Source: Punica granatum (taxonomy: Eukaryota > Streptophyta > Magnoliopsida > Myrtales > Lythraceae). Taken from it: a stretch of 64,000 bases of DNA. Shown here piece by piece: positions 45,893 through 58,261 of the stretch. The notes under the pieces are model-generated. The model had not been told where the DNA came from. It was given only the letters and a program-made list of their open reading frames with translations, and did not search any database. The DNA lies in assembly GCF_007655135.1 (NCBI RefSeq), contig NC_045131.1, forward strand, positions 28,938,001 to 29,002,000, given 5' to 3'. The stretch's first letter is position 1; each line of letters opens with the position of its first letter. Made by a program: the position numbers and the translations under genes.

Positions 45893-47394
45893 GAGCGAAA
45901 AGAAGCGGAAAACCCCGTCAAAGGAAAACGAGGCGACGTCGAGACTCACCAAACGAGTTGGCGGCGCCAATCCAAAGAAATTGAGAAACCCTGACAAAAA
46001 AGGCGGAAGCAGCAAACACAACTCTTCGATGGAGACAGAATGCAAAACAGCGCAAAACTCGGGAGCCGAATTCTTTGGACTCTTCTTCCTTGCAAACTCG
46101 AGAGACAAAAGAATCAAGCCCACTAGGCTGAAAATCCCTTTTGGGCGACTTAGGCAAAAGCTAGGGCAAAAGAGAGGTATGACCAAAAAACCCTTGTGGG
46201 TGGCCGTGGAAAAAGGAGAGCTCATCCCCTTTAGGTTGAAAGGTGCGGCCGAATCCCGAGGCGGGCCACCGTAGCAAAAGGAAAGCAAAACGAGAGAAAT
46301 AAATCGAATTGTCACCCTAAGCCATCGCACACCGCATGGACTAGGGATCCCCAGGGAAGGTGGCTAAGTTGTCTACTCCAATACGATCCTCGATCAGCTC
46401 TCCGACACAACTCAACCGTCCAAGGCGGATTCTTCCTCAAGTACAGTGTGCGACCGAGCACGCTGTCCGAGCAGTTTGGCGCAGCCCTCATAATAGAAGG
46501 ACGAAAAAGAGGGGTGCATCTCGCTGCAGATGTGAACTCGTGTATCCTTTTTAGCCTGTGGCAGCGTGTTCCCTAAGCTTTCTCTTTTCTCTCTGTCAAT
46601 CGCACTCCAAACGGGTCACAGCCACCCTACAATCGACTACTACAGAGCCAAAATCCCAAACATTCCTTTCAAAGAATCTAATCATAACACTTTGGAAATG
46701 ACTAGACCAAGGTCTGACCGAATTTGAACAAAATATCCTAAAGCGGGTTACAAACACAGCTGCCCTACGGCACCTTGACGAGAATGGTCCTATGCCGACA
46801 AGCGCGTCGAACGACCAATATAGCCGCTGTGACATCTTTGAGAATGTCTCGATATGCCCATGCATGGTCAACAAGAGTCCTAAAGGCCTCATATCGAGGC
46901 CTTCGAAAACAGGACCCCATTCGCAATTCCCCAAAAAAAAAACAAACAAACTCTTCACAGGTCACTCAGGCGACCTGAAACTGAAGAGCATGCGCTACAA
47001 AGACCTCCTTTTACCTGTGCTTGCATATCGCTAGTAACCCCCATGGCTTACTAATGGTGTCAGGATCACAAGAACAACAAGCAGCAAGAACTACAGTGGA
47101 CTCTAATTCCCCATTCCTCGGGGTACGTATGCACTGCACTCTAAAGCTCGAGTCCCTCATTGCAAGACCGGGGCATCCCCAATGAACAAGCAACCGTCCC
47201 AGCGGCGAGACCGAACTCCGACAAATCAAGGTCATCAGGGATGCACAAAATGCAATCATCCAATAAGCCTTCGGTCATGCGATAAGCGGCAAGCCACACC
47301 AACCACTGCATCACCCAGCATGATCCTGACTCAGTGTCAAGCGAATTGTCCTCTCTAACGCCCTACGCTATTCCATAGTATTGACTTTTACTTT

Positions 47395-48262
47395 TGCATC
47401 TACTGCCATCTTTACTGCTTTCCAGATTTCGCGTCCCAATTTACTGCTTTTCGGACTTCGCATCCCCATTTACTGCTTTCCAGACTTCGCGTCCCCATTT
47501 ACTGCTTTCCGGACTTCGCGTCCGCATTTACTGCTTCTCGGACTTCGCGTTCGCAATTACTACTTTTCGGATTTCGCGTCCGCATTTATTGTTTTGCGGA
47601 CTTCGCTTTCGCATTTATTGCTTTCCGAACTTCATGTCCGCATTTATTGCTTTCCGGACTTCGCGCCCGCATTTACTGCTTTATGGGCTTCGGCCCCGGA
47701 TCTATTTCCGCATTTACTGCTTTATGGGTTTCGGCCTCGTATTTACTGCTTTATGGGCTCCGGCCCCGCATTTACCGCTTTATGGGCTTCAGCCCCGCAT
47801 TTACTTCTGCATTTACGGCTTTATGGGCTTCGGCCCCGCATTTACTACTTTATGGACTTCAGCCCTGCATTTACTACTTTATGGACATCGGCCCCGCATT
47901 CATTTCCGCATTTACTACTTTATGGGCTTTGGCCCCACATTTACTTCTGCATTTACTGCTTTATGGGTTTCGGCCCCGCATTTACTGCTTTATGGGCTTC
48001 ATCCTCGCATTTATTTTCGCATTTACTGCTTTATGGGCTCCGGCCCCACATTTACTGCTTTATGGGCTTCGGCCCCGCATTTACCGTTTTATGGGCTCCA
48101 ACCCCGCATTTGCTTTTGCATTAACTGCTTTATGGGCTTCGGCCCCGCATTTACTCTTTTCTGGGTTTCAGCCCCGCATTTACTGCCTTATGGGCTTCGG
48201 CCCCGCATTTATTTCCGCATTCACTACTTTATGGGTCTCGGCCCCGCATTTATTGCTTTGAG
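47395..48262 (+). repeat. 29-bp tandem repeat array inside the retrotransposon
   Basis: About 25-30 diverged copies of a 29-bp unit are arranged in two families. The left family has GCATTTACTGCTTTCCGGAC with TTCGCGTCC; the right has GCATTTACTGCTTTATGGGC with TTCGGCCCC. Short 12-bp GCATTTATTTCC inserts break the period. The unit has no stop codon in any plus-strand frame, so long open frames exist in all three frames at once (for example 47394-48440, 348 codons). These encode only FTALWASAPHLLLYG-type repeats and are best read as an artefact of the repeat, not as protein. Confidence 0.85.
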
Positions 48263-48477
48263 TTACATATTCACGCTTTCCCATTTCCTTGCCCTAATTC
48301 CTTTATTTTTCTCTCTCACAACAGGTCTGCACGTACAGAACTCACTCCAATACATCCAAAACAAGAAAATCAAGCGTCTACAAGGGGAGTCGAAACGGTC
48401 ATCGAGACCCGACGTGATGCTTATCATAGTCTTTGACTGAATCCTCTATTTGAGCACGCAACCAAAGAGAGGCAAGC

Positions 48478-51400
48478 TGTCAGCACCCCATTTCGGTCCA
48501 TTAGCTACAAAGGGGCAAAATCGTCATTTTTGTTATCCATTGGAGGGAAATATTTTTAGTTAATTGCTCAAGTACGCACGACTTCTAAAAATGGGGAATT
48601 TTCATAATTTGACACCAATTTTATGATTTTTCAAAAAATTAATGCTATTTGGGACTTCTTTGGATTTCGCGCGCATCAACGTCAATTTTCAAAATTCGGG
48701 ACGAAAACTCAAGGCCGAAAAATATTTTATTGCGCGATATTGATCCGTGAATTTTTCTGAAAACAATACCGATCCTGGATCATTTTTTTGACATCCAATT
48801 GCAAAGACCAGAGTTTCAATCTCTACGTGCGTTAAATTTGAATTTCTCAAAAAAAAAATTTAAAAAGAGAGGCAACGGTCAACTCCTGACCGTTGCCCCT
48901 CTCCCTATTTTTTGTCTTATTCCCTCCTCTTCTTCTCTCTCCTTCTCCTTCCTTTCTTCTTCTTTTAGCTGCCCCCCATTTTCTTCTTATGGCTCTTCTT
49001 CTCTTTTCCCTTCTTCCTTTTAGATTTTTCCTGAAGAGGAAACCCTAGCCTCACTCCCTCCTTCCTAGCTGGCTCACACTCGGGGACTAAAAGAAAACCT
49101 TAGCACCCTCATTCGGAAAAAAGGAAAAAAAAACCCTAATGCCTTCCTCGAAAACCCTAGCCGCCACAACTCCCGGATTTTAGGAAAAACCCACAGCTTC
49201 CACAGCTCGGTTTTCCCTCAGCTGAAACCAACTCTCAGCTCGCCTTCACGTTGCCTCCAGCTCCTTCACGCTACCTCCAGCTTTTTCCTCTTGACTCCCT
49301 CAGCCCGACTCCTTTGACAGACCCCCTTTTCGAACACAGCTAAGCTCCCGCAGCTGCTCCGAACGAACCCTCAGCTCAGCTTCCTAGCTCACGGCTCACG
49401 CAGACGCGCACAACTCATGGACTCTCCTCCAGCTCGAGAACGCACCTTCAGCTCGCCTCCCGTTGCTCCCTCAACTCGCTCCTACAGTTGTAGCAGCTTC
49501 TTAAGAAGGATCTCTCTTGGTTTCTCGATATTCCAGAGCTGCCTGTGTGCTTCTCTTTCTTTTTTGCAGGCTTCTTTCGAGATTGTTGTGGCCATGCTAC
49601 CCTCTTGAACCCCTCGAGGTGTAGTTGCCACTACTCGCTCAAGCTTGCAAGTCTACAGCTGAGTTGATAGAAAAGGGACCCTCGGCTCTTATCGTTGGGC
49701 TTCTGGACAGAAGAAAACAGCAGCAGGCAGACAAAGGACAACACATCGACTTCCTCTCCTTCTTCACGGCTTCGCAGCAACTCACGCCAGCAACCTGCCC
49801 AGCTCATCCTCGCCTACATCCTGTCTTCTGCCTCTTCCTGCACAGATTCTAGAAAGAGAGGAGACATACCAACATTCTCTCCGGTCCTTCCTCTTTTTCT
49901 TGAGCACCAACGCCATCGATACCTTGTTTCTTTTCTCCTGGCTCAAAGCTATCCCCTTCATGCATCCATCCTCGGCTCACAGCATCATCATCTCCCGCCA
50001 TTTGTCCCTGTAGCCCATCACTACTCATGTTGACAGGCCTTGTGGTTGGCTATGGATTGGTGCTTATTCGTATGAACGATACTGCTCAAAGAAGTTATTC
50101 AGATCTCTTTTATCAAGTCGCATTGTGTGATAACTTCGTTTAAATGGGAATTAGCATGAGGTGTTTTGCCCATTGAATGCGTCTGCACATGGCCTCTTGA
50201 ACATAGGATTGAAATGCTTTTATGATCAATTTCAGGTCCATAATGTCGCTGGAATTAATTTGTGAGTTTATTGTCCAAGCCGAGTTCAATTCTAACATTG
50301 TGAAGCACAATTGAGATCATTTGAGGGCCTCGTTCTACTGGTGCATTCAATCTGATCATTTTCCATCCTTGATTCATGATGCACGTGACATAGAGAAGGC
50401 CCTAGGTTCATATGTTTAAATTCTTTCACTGATCCAGCTTATCAATTCTTAGCTGTTGGATGAAGATCACAGTCATCTCATGTTTGGAAATATTCATAGA
50501 ATGAAACTATAACTTGCGGAGTTACCATGTTATGATTGTCCGAATTTGTTTTCATGCAATAGCTCGAGCTTTAGTACTGCAGATCTGGTATTTCATAGCA
50601 ATTTGAACTATTCAAGGGTAAATTTTTGGGAGAACAATGCTGATTTGCAATGAATGAAAAGCTTGGGCAATAAACTTAGTGTTTTTCAAGGGTCATTATA
50701 GATCCGGTTAAGTTACCGAAATGCTAAATGTTCGCTTTGTTTTTCTTCCTTAACCATGATAGTTGAGATCTCCTTTTATTTGTTTCATGCATTTTGTTTA
50801 TTTGCCATGTGTATAAGTTTGCAATCGGGATGCTTAGGCTTCTTGAGCAACCTATTCAAGTTTGGACAGCTTTATCTTGTCACTCGTTCCCTTCTCCCGC
50901 TTCTTTTGTGTTTGTTACTTGCCTTCCAAGTCTCCCAAGAGGAGAAGAAAGATGGAGAGACAAGAAGATATTAGGTCAATGTCAGTGGGGCTCGAAGGTG
51001 GCGTGGAGACCGACCTAAGCCTAGGTTGGTCAAGACTCGAAGGCCGCCTCGGTTCGCGGTAGACAAGGATCTTCCAAGCTAATCAATCCTAGGAATCTCC
51101 TAGGATAATGTACGATTCCTCGACTTAGTGGCATGTGTAGGGCCTCATCTTCATGTGTTAATGTTTGTTTGGATGGTGACAACGTGAAATGAATGTTTGT
51201 ACATTGTGCGGATGAGCGGGATTATTCTAAACCGGGTTTTACAAACTTTTTAATCCGTTTCAGTTCAGTCCTCGCAACATTTCTCACTTTTCAAATCAGC
51301 CCCAATTTCCAAATTCGTTTCAAACAAGTCCTGGGCCACTTTTAGCATTTTCCGAACAGTCTCCGAATTTTCCAGAATTTTTAATCATTCCAGGGAACTT

Positions 51401-53521
51401 TTCAATTTGTTTCAGTTCAGTCCCCGTGACATTTTCCACTTTTTCAGATCAGTCCCGAACTTTAAAATTCGTTTCAATCGAGTCCTAGGCCATTTTTAAC
51501 ACTCTCAGTTCAGCAACATAATTTTCAGGTCATTCAAATCAGTCCAGGAAACTTTTTAATTTGTTTCAGTTCAGTCCCTGTGACATTTTCCCATTTTTTT
51601 CCGATCAGTCACAAACTTTCAAATATGTTTCAAAACAGGTCCCAGACCCTTTTTGGTTCCGGTTCAGCCGTAAAATTTTTCAGACGTTCCAAATTAGTCC
51701 AGGGAACTTTTTAAGCTGTCTCAAATCAGTCCCCGGGATTTTTAGCCGAATTTCCCAAGTAGTCCCCGTTCTTTACAAATTATTTTTAATTCGATCCTTG
51801 AGCAATTTATGAGATGTGCGTTATGACTGTGGTGAGATATGATCGTATGCGACCGTATTAGATTTAAATAAATTGTTTTATAAATCCCTAATTTCTAAGG
51901 CAAATGACACATTAAAATGGTTTAATTATTCACTTGGACTTAAAGGCGACGAATTAATTTTATTGTGATCATTTTGCCCATATTCGTGTGCATGGAGTGT
52001 TTGAATATGTCTTTAATTAACACATCACATGAATCGGTTTAATCACGTAAAGTCAACTAAAAATAGAATTTAACCCCAAGACGGTCGGAAATTAGAGTAT
52101 ATCGGGCGACCCACTAATGGCCATTTCGACGGCTCGAAATCCGTAAACTAAAGTATTTGGCAAATTTTTAATGAACTTAAAATTCCACACATGGGACTAT
52201 CGGGACACTAAACTTAGCTAAAATAAATCATTCAACTCTTTTAATTGAATTACACGAACCGGTCAATAATCTGTAATCGCGTTCACAGTTCAAGAACTGT
52301 TGGCCACGCCCTTTTTAAATTCACAATTTCAAAGACACCGAGATACGTGTCACGTAATCTTGATTTTCCACGCACACACATATTTTCCGGTTCAAGGGCG
52401 TGACTACCGGTTCATGACCCGCCGACGCCCTAGCGGTGTCTCGTGCTCCCATTTTCCTAAGTTTGTGTGTAGAACGGATTAAAATACGAAAAAAAAAATT
52501 AACCTCAAACTCGGTTTAATCAAACATGGGCAAATAGTCAAGCAAAGGGTTAGGTTTTGGGTTTCAGGCAAAAACACTCTTGTCTTAACATGTGAAAACC
52601 ATATTGTCACAATTCAGGAAAATCTAAAAACAACGCATACATCCGAGACTCGATTACAAACATTGTGTTTGTCGGGTCCACAAAAATAATGTCGAATGCT
52701 ACATGCCCTCTCCATCACCACTTTTGTCTATTTTGTTTTAGGGTAGGATTTGCATGTCAAGATACCCCAGTTAATAATCGGCTAACTCACGTAAATTTGA
52801 CAATAACAAAACCTCATTGTTTGTTTATTTATGCTTACTTGTTACATTCTCGCACTTGTTTGTTATGCGGATCGAGCCCGATCCTTATGATACTATTTAC
52901 ACGGGTCCAACGCCCCTAACCGTCGATCACGGGGTCCAATGCTCCCATACACCGAGTGCGCATCTTAATTCAATTTTCAATCTTCCCAGACCACACGGTG
53001 AGTATGGGTGGAATAATGACCGAATGCGAACCGACCGGGATTTAGTCATTGTAATTTGTATTTTTATTTATTTGAGATAACAATGTGAGGGTTTATGTTG
53101 TACATTTATTCATGTAAGAATCACGATCAGAGAGCGGACGGTCGGAGAGTTTCTTCGAATTTACGGTGTCAAAACGGGCGAGTCAAGTGAAACCCTAAAT
53201 CATTCGGTAAATAAATAAAATGGCAAGCCTAGCAAGCTAGAGTACCGAAAGGGCGTGTGGGATGTAGGCCTACACGTAATAGAACCCCCGAATTCAGAAT
53301 TTCCAGTTCCGTACAGACCATTGCCTTAGCATACTAGGTGTATCCCATACCCCTAGACCAGGGCAACTCACCGGCCCTCGACCTTCGGGTTGTAAACAGG
53401 TAGTGGCGACTTTTTCTCACGTGCGTCCGTCGTGCGTCCCCGGGAAGGTGGACACTCCCAAGCCGCGTTGCATAGGTGCGTGCATGCGTACCTCGACGAG
53501 ATTAAAATTCGGGTGCGCACA
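48478..53521 (+). repeat. 3' LTR (long form, 5044 bp)
   Basis: Starts TGTCAGCACC and ends GTGCGCACA. It is preceded by a purine-rich AAAGAGAGGCAAG, a possible polypurine tract. It contains about 3.4 kb (49532-52970) missing from both 5' LTRs. That section includes unique-looking sequence (about 49600-51240) and a block of roughly 155-bp repeats built from CAGTTCAGTCC and TGACATTTTCC words (51247-51790). Short frames here such as 51561-51812 reflect that repeat and are not genes. Confidence 0.85.
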
Positions 53522-53746
53522 AACCCTACATGGTTTGTAATTCGTAAATCCTCCTCGTAACCCAACTGGTAAACCCCTATAAGGCCCCATTAGAATTTGG
53601 GAAGGGTCAAAACTCATTTATACAAACTCATGAATATCCCTAAACATATCCGGCTCATGATCAATAAATGGCCATGCCTGCACATGGGCCAGGTATGGCC
53701 TAGGTATTTCTTAGGAATTGGCCTAACTTGGTTTGATCTGGGCTAG

Positions 53747-53778
<32 letters not shown>

Positions 53779-55242
53779 AAGTTGTATCAACCCTAATAAA
53801 TATGGATAGAATAGTAAATGTCTAATAAATTAATATGCAAAATAGACTTTAAACCACAATAATAATAATAATAATAATAATAATATTAATTATTATTATT
53901 ATTATTATTATTATAAAATATAAATATGGCCAATAGTAAACGTTTTAATAAACTAATATGCAATACATATTTTAAATAATAATCATATAGATATTATTAT
54001 TATTATTGTTGTTGTTGTTGTTGTTATAAATATCTAATAAATTAAAATGCAAGATGAAAATTAAATAATTATTATTAATGCTATTATGGAAATCCAATAA
54101 TAAATTTCTCAATAAATTAATATTGAATAAAGTATAAATATTATGGTAAATAAATAAATAAATAATTTAAAGTTGAATCCACCCTAATAAATAGGTATAA
54201 CAGTAAATGTCTTAATAAAATAATATGCAATATAGAAATTAAATAATAATTATTATTGCATATAAATGAATAAATACATCCAATAGTAAAAGCTTATTAA
54301 ATTAGTATACTGTATAGAAATTAAATAATAATAATTATTGTAAATAAAGAAATAAATAAATAAATCCAAAGAAACATATTAATCACTTACTGTTGCGGTT
54401 ATTTCATCAGTAAGTAAGTGTACGAAAATTTAAGGATTTCATTAGCAAATAACTATCTTTATTTAAAATTTCCAAATAAATTTTAAAAATAATTGTTAGA
54501 TTTATAAAATTTCAATAAAAAAAAATCTCACATCGAATCAATTTTATCAAAAATCAAACTCACTAAATTTAATACATAAACTGTGATTGAGAATAAAAAT
54601 TAGCTGAATAATCACTTTAAAAATTTAAAGATTATGATTATTATTTCTTTCATTAAGTAAAGCTAAGAATTTTAAATTTTTAGTATTTTATATATACATA
54701 TATGTATAAATTAGATTGATAATTGTGATTATGTATGAGAAGTATTTTACATGAATGATTTGCTTGAACTCTTCAATTAATATTATTTAGTGTGGGTTTG
54801 AAATTTACTGTATTGAAGTCTATGTAGTATAAAAATATTTTTTCTACACAATAATATAAATTATAAATAGTAGCAATTAATGTCATATTTAAATTCTTAG
54901 AATAAACTTTTTTAATAAACATTTTTTTGAAATTTAGATATATATAAATTATATCCTATGTAATAAATAGGGTTAGAGAATTAAATGTTTATTGATATAG
55001 GGATATAAAGGTCAATATTTATGCAATAAATAGGATTAGAAAGGTAAATATTTATTGAATTAGGGTTAGACAGGTCAATATGCAAGACTCACATGCAAGA
55101 GAGGTAATACAACATTAATATCTCAATTAAGTGATTTAATTAGCAAAGCAATAACATGAGAAATGTGATGCTAATTTACCATGGTATTAAATGTTATTTG
55201 CCCTTTGTACTGTCTCATGAATTAGAAGTTCACTTAGTTTTC

Positions 55243-55249
55243 TATAAAT
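55243..55249 (+). promoter_or_regulatory. TATA box of peptide gene copy C
   Basis: TATAAAT in the promoter matching copies A and B, 112 bp upstream of the start codon. Confidence 0.6.
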
Positions 55250-55360
55250 TCGAGGTTTTCAATTCCATATTTGCATCACAAAACAAAGAAAAAGATAGGT
55301 AGCAAAGAAGAAGAGAAATCATCAGATAAGTTAAGCTAGTACAATTAATAAATTATACAG

Positions 55361-55657
55361 ATGGAGATCGTTGGAAGCAGAAACCTCATGATTTCAATGG
55401 CGTTTCTCATGGCTATTATTTTGGTGCAAGGAGCCTCAACTGCGCATGCTAATGATGTGCCTCCGAATCTCGACTACGAGACATGCTTCAAGGAGTGTAT
55501 GTTCATGTCCGGGTGCAAAACACTACCCCCCAAAGAATCCAAAATGTGCACATCACAGTGCAAGGAGATGTGCCGCCACCATCTCCGAGCCAGTGCCCCG
55601 TCTCCCTCTGTTGGTACTCCAGGTCCGGCCTCTGTTCATTCCAATAGCGTCATTTAA
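55361..55657 (+). CDS. Secreted six-cysteine peptide, copy C
   Basis: A 98-residue precursor with the same protein sequence as copy B: signal peptide 1-30, six cysteines in C-x3-C-x5-C-x10-C-x3-C-x3-C spacing, Pro/Ser-rich tail. The likely 3'-UTR intron runs 55659-55776 and the poly(A) signal AATAAA lies at 55974-55979. Because B and C share protein, promoter and downstream sequence, they probably behave alike in expression. Family not recognised. Confidence 0.85.
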   Translation: MEIVGSRNLMISMAFLMAIILVQGASTAHANDVPPNLDYETCFKECMFMSGCKTLPPKESKMCTSQCKEMCRHHLRASAPSPSVGTPGPASVHSNSVI

Positions 55658-57647
55658 GGTATAAAGTTACGATGAATAATGAAAGAAAAATGAATTACTA
55701 AAAAGAATAGATCGAATCCCTTCTTTACCTTAAAATTAGTTTCAGCATTTTGCTGATTCGTCTTTTTTTTTTACAGGTTCTGATGATGTAAGAAAGAGGA
55801 CCGTGATGCAATCTGCCCTGGGGTTTTAAGATTCTACATAGTATGGGTCTAAATGTAATGAACAAGGCATTATAATAGCCAGAAAATCATATATTAATCC
55901 TTTTATATAGAAAGGCCAGAAAATCATATGAAACAACTCTATTTTAGCAATCAAGTTGTAATTGATCGTGGGGAATAAATAATAGGTTGCTCATTTTCTT
56001 TAGTTGGGCACTTAAAAAATTGAGAGATTCTCTTATTTGTCTGTTCTATCAATTGATGGAGAAGGCTTTTGGTGATCCAATCTTGCTACATGATGTGAGC
56101 GACAATTAATAAATGTATGCCTTAAGACGTGTGCAACTGTTGGAATGTAATTAGTGAAATTCCGTACTTTATCTAAAATTGAACTGGCTTTTAAAATTTT
56201 TTATTGAAAATGATAAGAAAAAGATTTATTTAACGAAAAATATATATTCTTACCAGATTCTACTAAATATAGCTCACGAAACATCATAATATCCCATTAA
56301 GCGCTTAATCAAAGTCGGCACATTGGTTGCCATCTCGGAGCACATGATTGGCCCATTCCGATATAATATTTGGTCAACATGAGATAAGACCATTTAAGCT
56401 TTTCTCGAGAAGAGAAATTGTTGATTGATTGAGTACTCGGAATGTATTAGAATTGCACCTTTATTGAGAGATCTTAGACCATCATTATAAATGTTATCAA
56501 ATTAAGCCTATTCCAAGATATACTGAGAAAATTGAAATTTTCGACCCAATGATGTGGTTGGGAACTGAAAAACTAATCAAATATAATTATCTACGGAAAT
56601 CAAAATAATTGAAAAAAAAAATTGTCCAAGATAGTTCATTGACTATTTAGATATTGTATTCTGAAGATCAACATCGCGGACGTCGTACATCAACTTAATT
56701 TCATTGCGGATTCTCGTCATATTAGCACTGCTACATTTTGTGAAAAGAATATTTTTGATAAAAATATTGCATCCAAGAAACTACATTATTGAAATAATTA
56801 TTAGCCTAAAAAAATTAAATATCTTTAATATCATTTGCAATGGATGAAATTTTCGGAGGAAAAGTCCAATAACAAATTAAATTATTTTTAGATTCCCAAC
56901 ATCATATTCAATATTAGTGCAACACTGCCAAATAAGATAATGAAGATTCTTCTTATATACTTCTACCGGTTGTTTGCCAGTGTTTTGCATGGGTTAATTA
57001 AATAAAATTTATTTTTATACGGCCAAATATTGAACAGTTCTAAATTAAATTTTCTTATTAGATGTATATTATTCTTAATTTATAGAATCATTTCTTCTAT
57101 ACAAAGTATGTTATAACTATATCAATCGAATGGGTCTTATTAATTATAGAATGACTGTTAGAAATATCCAAAAATTACATATTATAATCTTTAATTTTCT
57201 AGTACCAAATTATATTTTAAAAATTCCACTATAAAAATAAAAAAAATTAATGCAAGTAAATTTCTTTTCTATCTGTGTTATTTTTAAACTAAATTATACA
57301 TACCATAAATAATACTTTTATTTTTAGCATATTCTTTTTAAAGAATCTCTACAAAAAGAAAGTAAATCAATTCAAGTAAAGTTTTTTTTTTGAAATTTTA
57401 ATTTTTATGAATTAAATTTAATCAAAATTAGATAGAAAAAGTAAATTTTATCTAGATACTGACTTTTCAAATCCTTTATCAATAAACATTTACCATTAGG
57501 TTAGAGTGAATGTACATTGTTGTATAGGTTGGAGTGAATATATACATATACATATATATATATATATATTCAGTTAGTTTCCCTATTTGTGGCAAATAAC
57601 TTTAATATGTATATATATATATATATTAACTTCTTATATAATATATA

Positions 57648-58261
57648 GGTTAAATTACACAAAAAAACCTAAATTTTATAAAACGTCTCAGCTTTGTCTT
57701 AAATTTTGTTTTGTAATAAAACAAACCATAAGTTTTCTAAATTGTCTAAAAAATGATATCTGTTATAAATTCCGTCAATTTTGCATATGTGGACTGTTAA
57801 CTTCAGACATAAATCAATAAACAAATAAGATAGGTTAAATAAAAAAATTCAAATTTTCAAAAAAGTCTCAATTTTATCATAAATTTGATTTGTAATAAAA
57901 AAATCATATGTTTTTGCTCCTAAAGTCAGCCTCGGCTAGCATCTCCTCTCATGGACCATTTATGAGAAAATTTTAAAATATGTATTTTTTTAAATTACTA
58001 ATCAAAATTTGGAACAAAACTGAGACTTTTCTGAAAATTTAGGTTATTTCTGTAAAGAAAAGAGAAGATGATCTGATGATGTGTAAATTTTGTGGGTCCC
58101 GTGAAGTCTACGTAGGCAAATAGACGACAAATTTAATAGAATGGTAACATGAGATCAAATCTGAGTCAATTCTCAAAACATGTGATTTTTTATTACAAAA
58201 CAAAATTTAGGACAAAACTGAGATGTTTTACAAAATTTAGGATTTTTTGTGTAATTTGTCC
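57648..58261. mobile_element. Mutator-like MITE in unit C (614 bp)
   Basis: Counterpart of 39352-39967 at the same place in unit C, with the same TAATATATA target duplication (right copy 58262-58270). It was present before the units were duplicated. Confidence 0.85.

Larger units (their letters stand above)
41345..53521 (+). mobile_element. Complete non-autonomous Tat/Ogre-like LTR retrotransposon (12.2 kb)
   Basis: The element starts TGTCAGCATC and ends GTGCGCACA, with 5-bp target duplications AATCC (41340-41344) and AACCC (53522-53526). It has a 1.6-kb 5' LTR, a primer-site region with TTGGCGACTCCACTGGGGAC, a 5.5-kb internal region and a 5.0-kb 3' LTR. The LTR length and this leader are typical of Tat/Ogre gypsy elements. 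The internal region has a decayed gag but no recognisable protease, reverse transcriptase, RNase H or integrase in any frame, so it could only have moved using proteins from a relative. Orientation follows the PBS-like site after the left LTR. Confidence 0.85.

Noticed and set aside
47394..48440. 348-codon open frame that looks like a repeat membrane protein
   Set aside because: All three plus-strand frames are open because the 29-bp unit lacks stops; the frames overlap and lie inside a retrotransposon.
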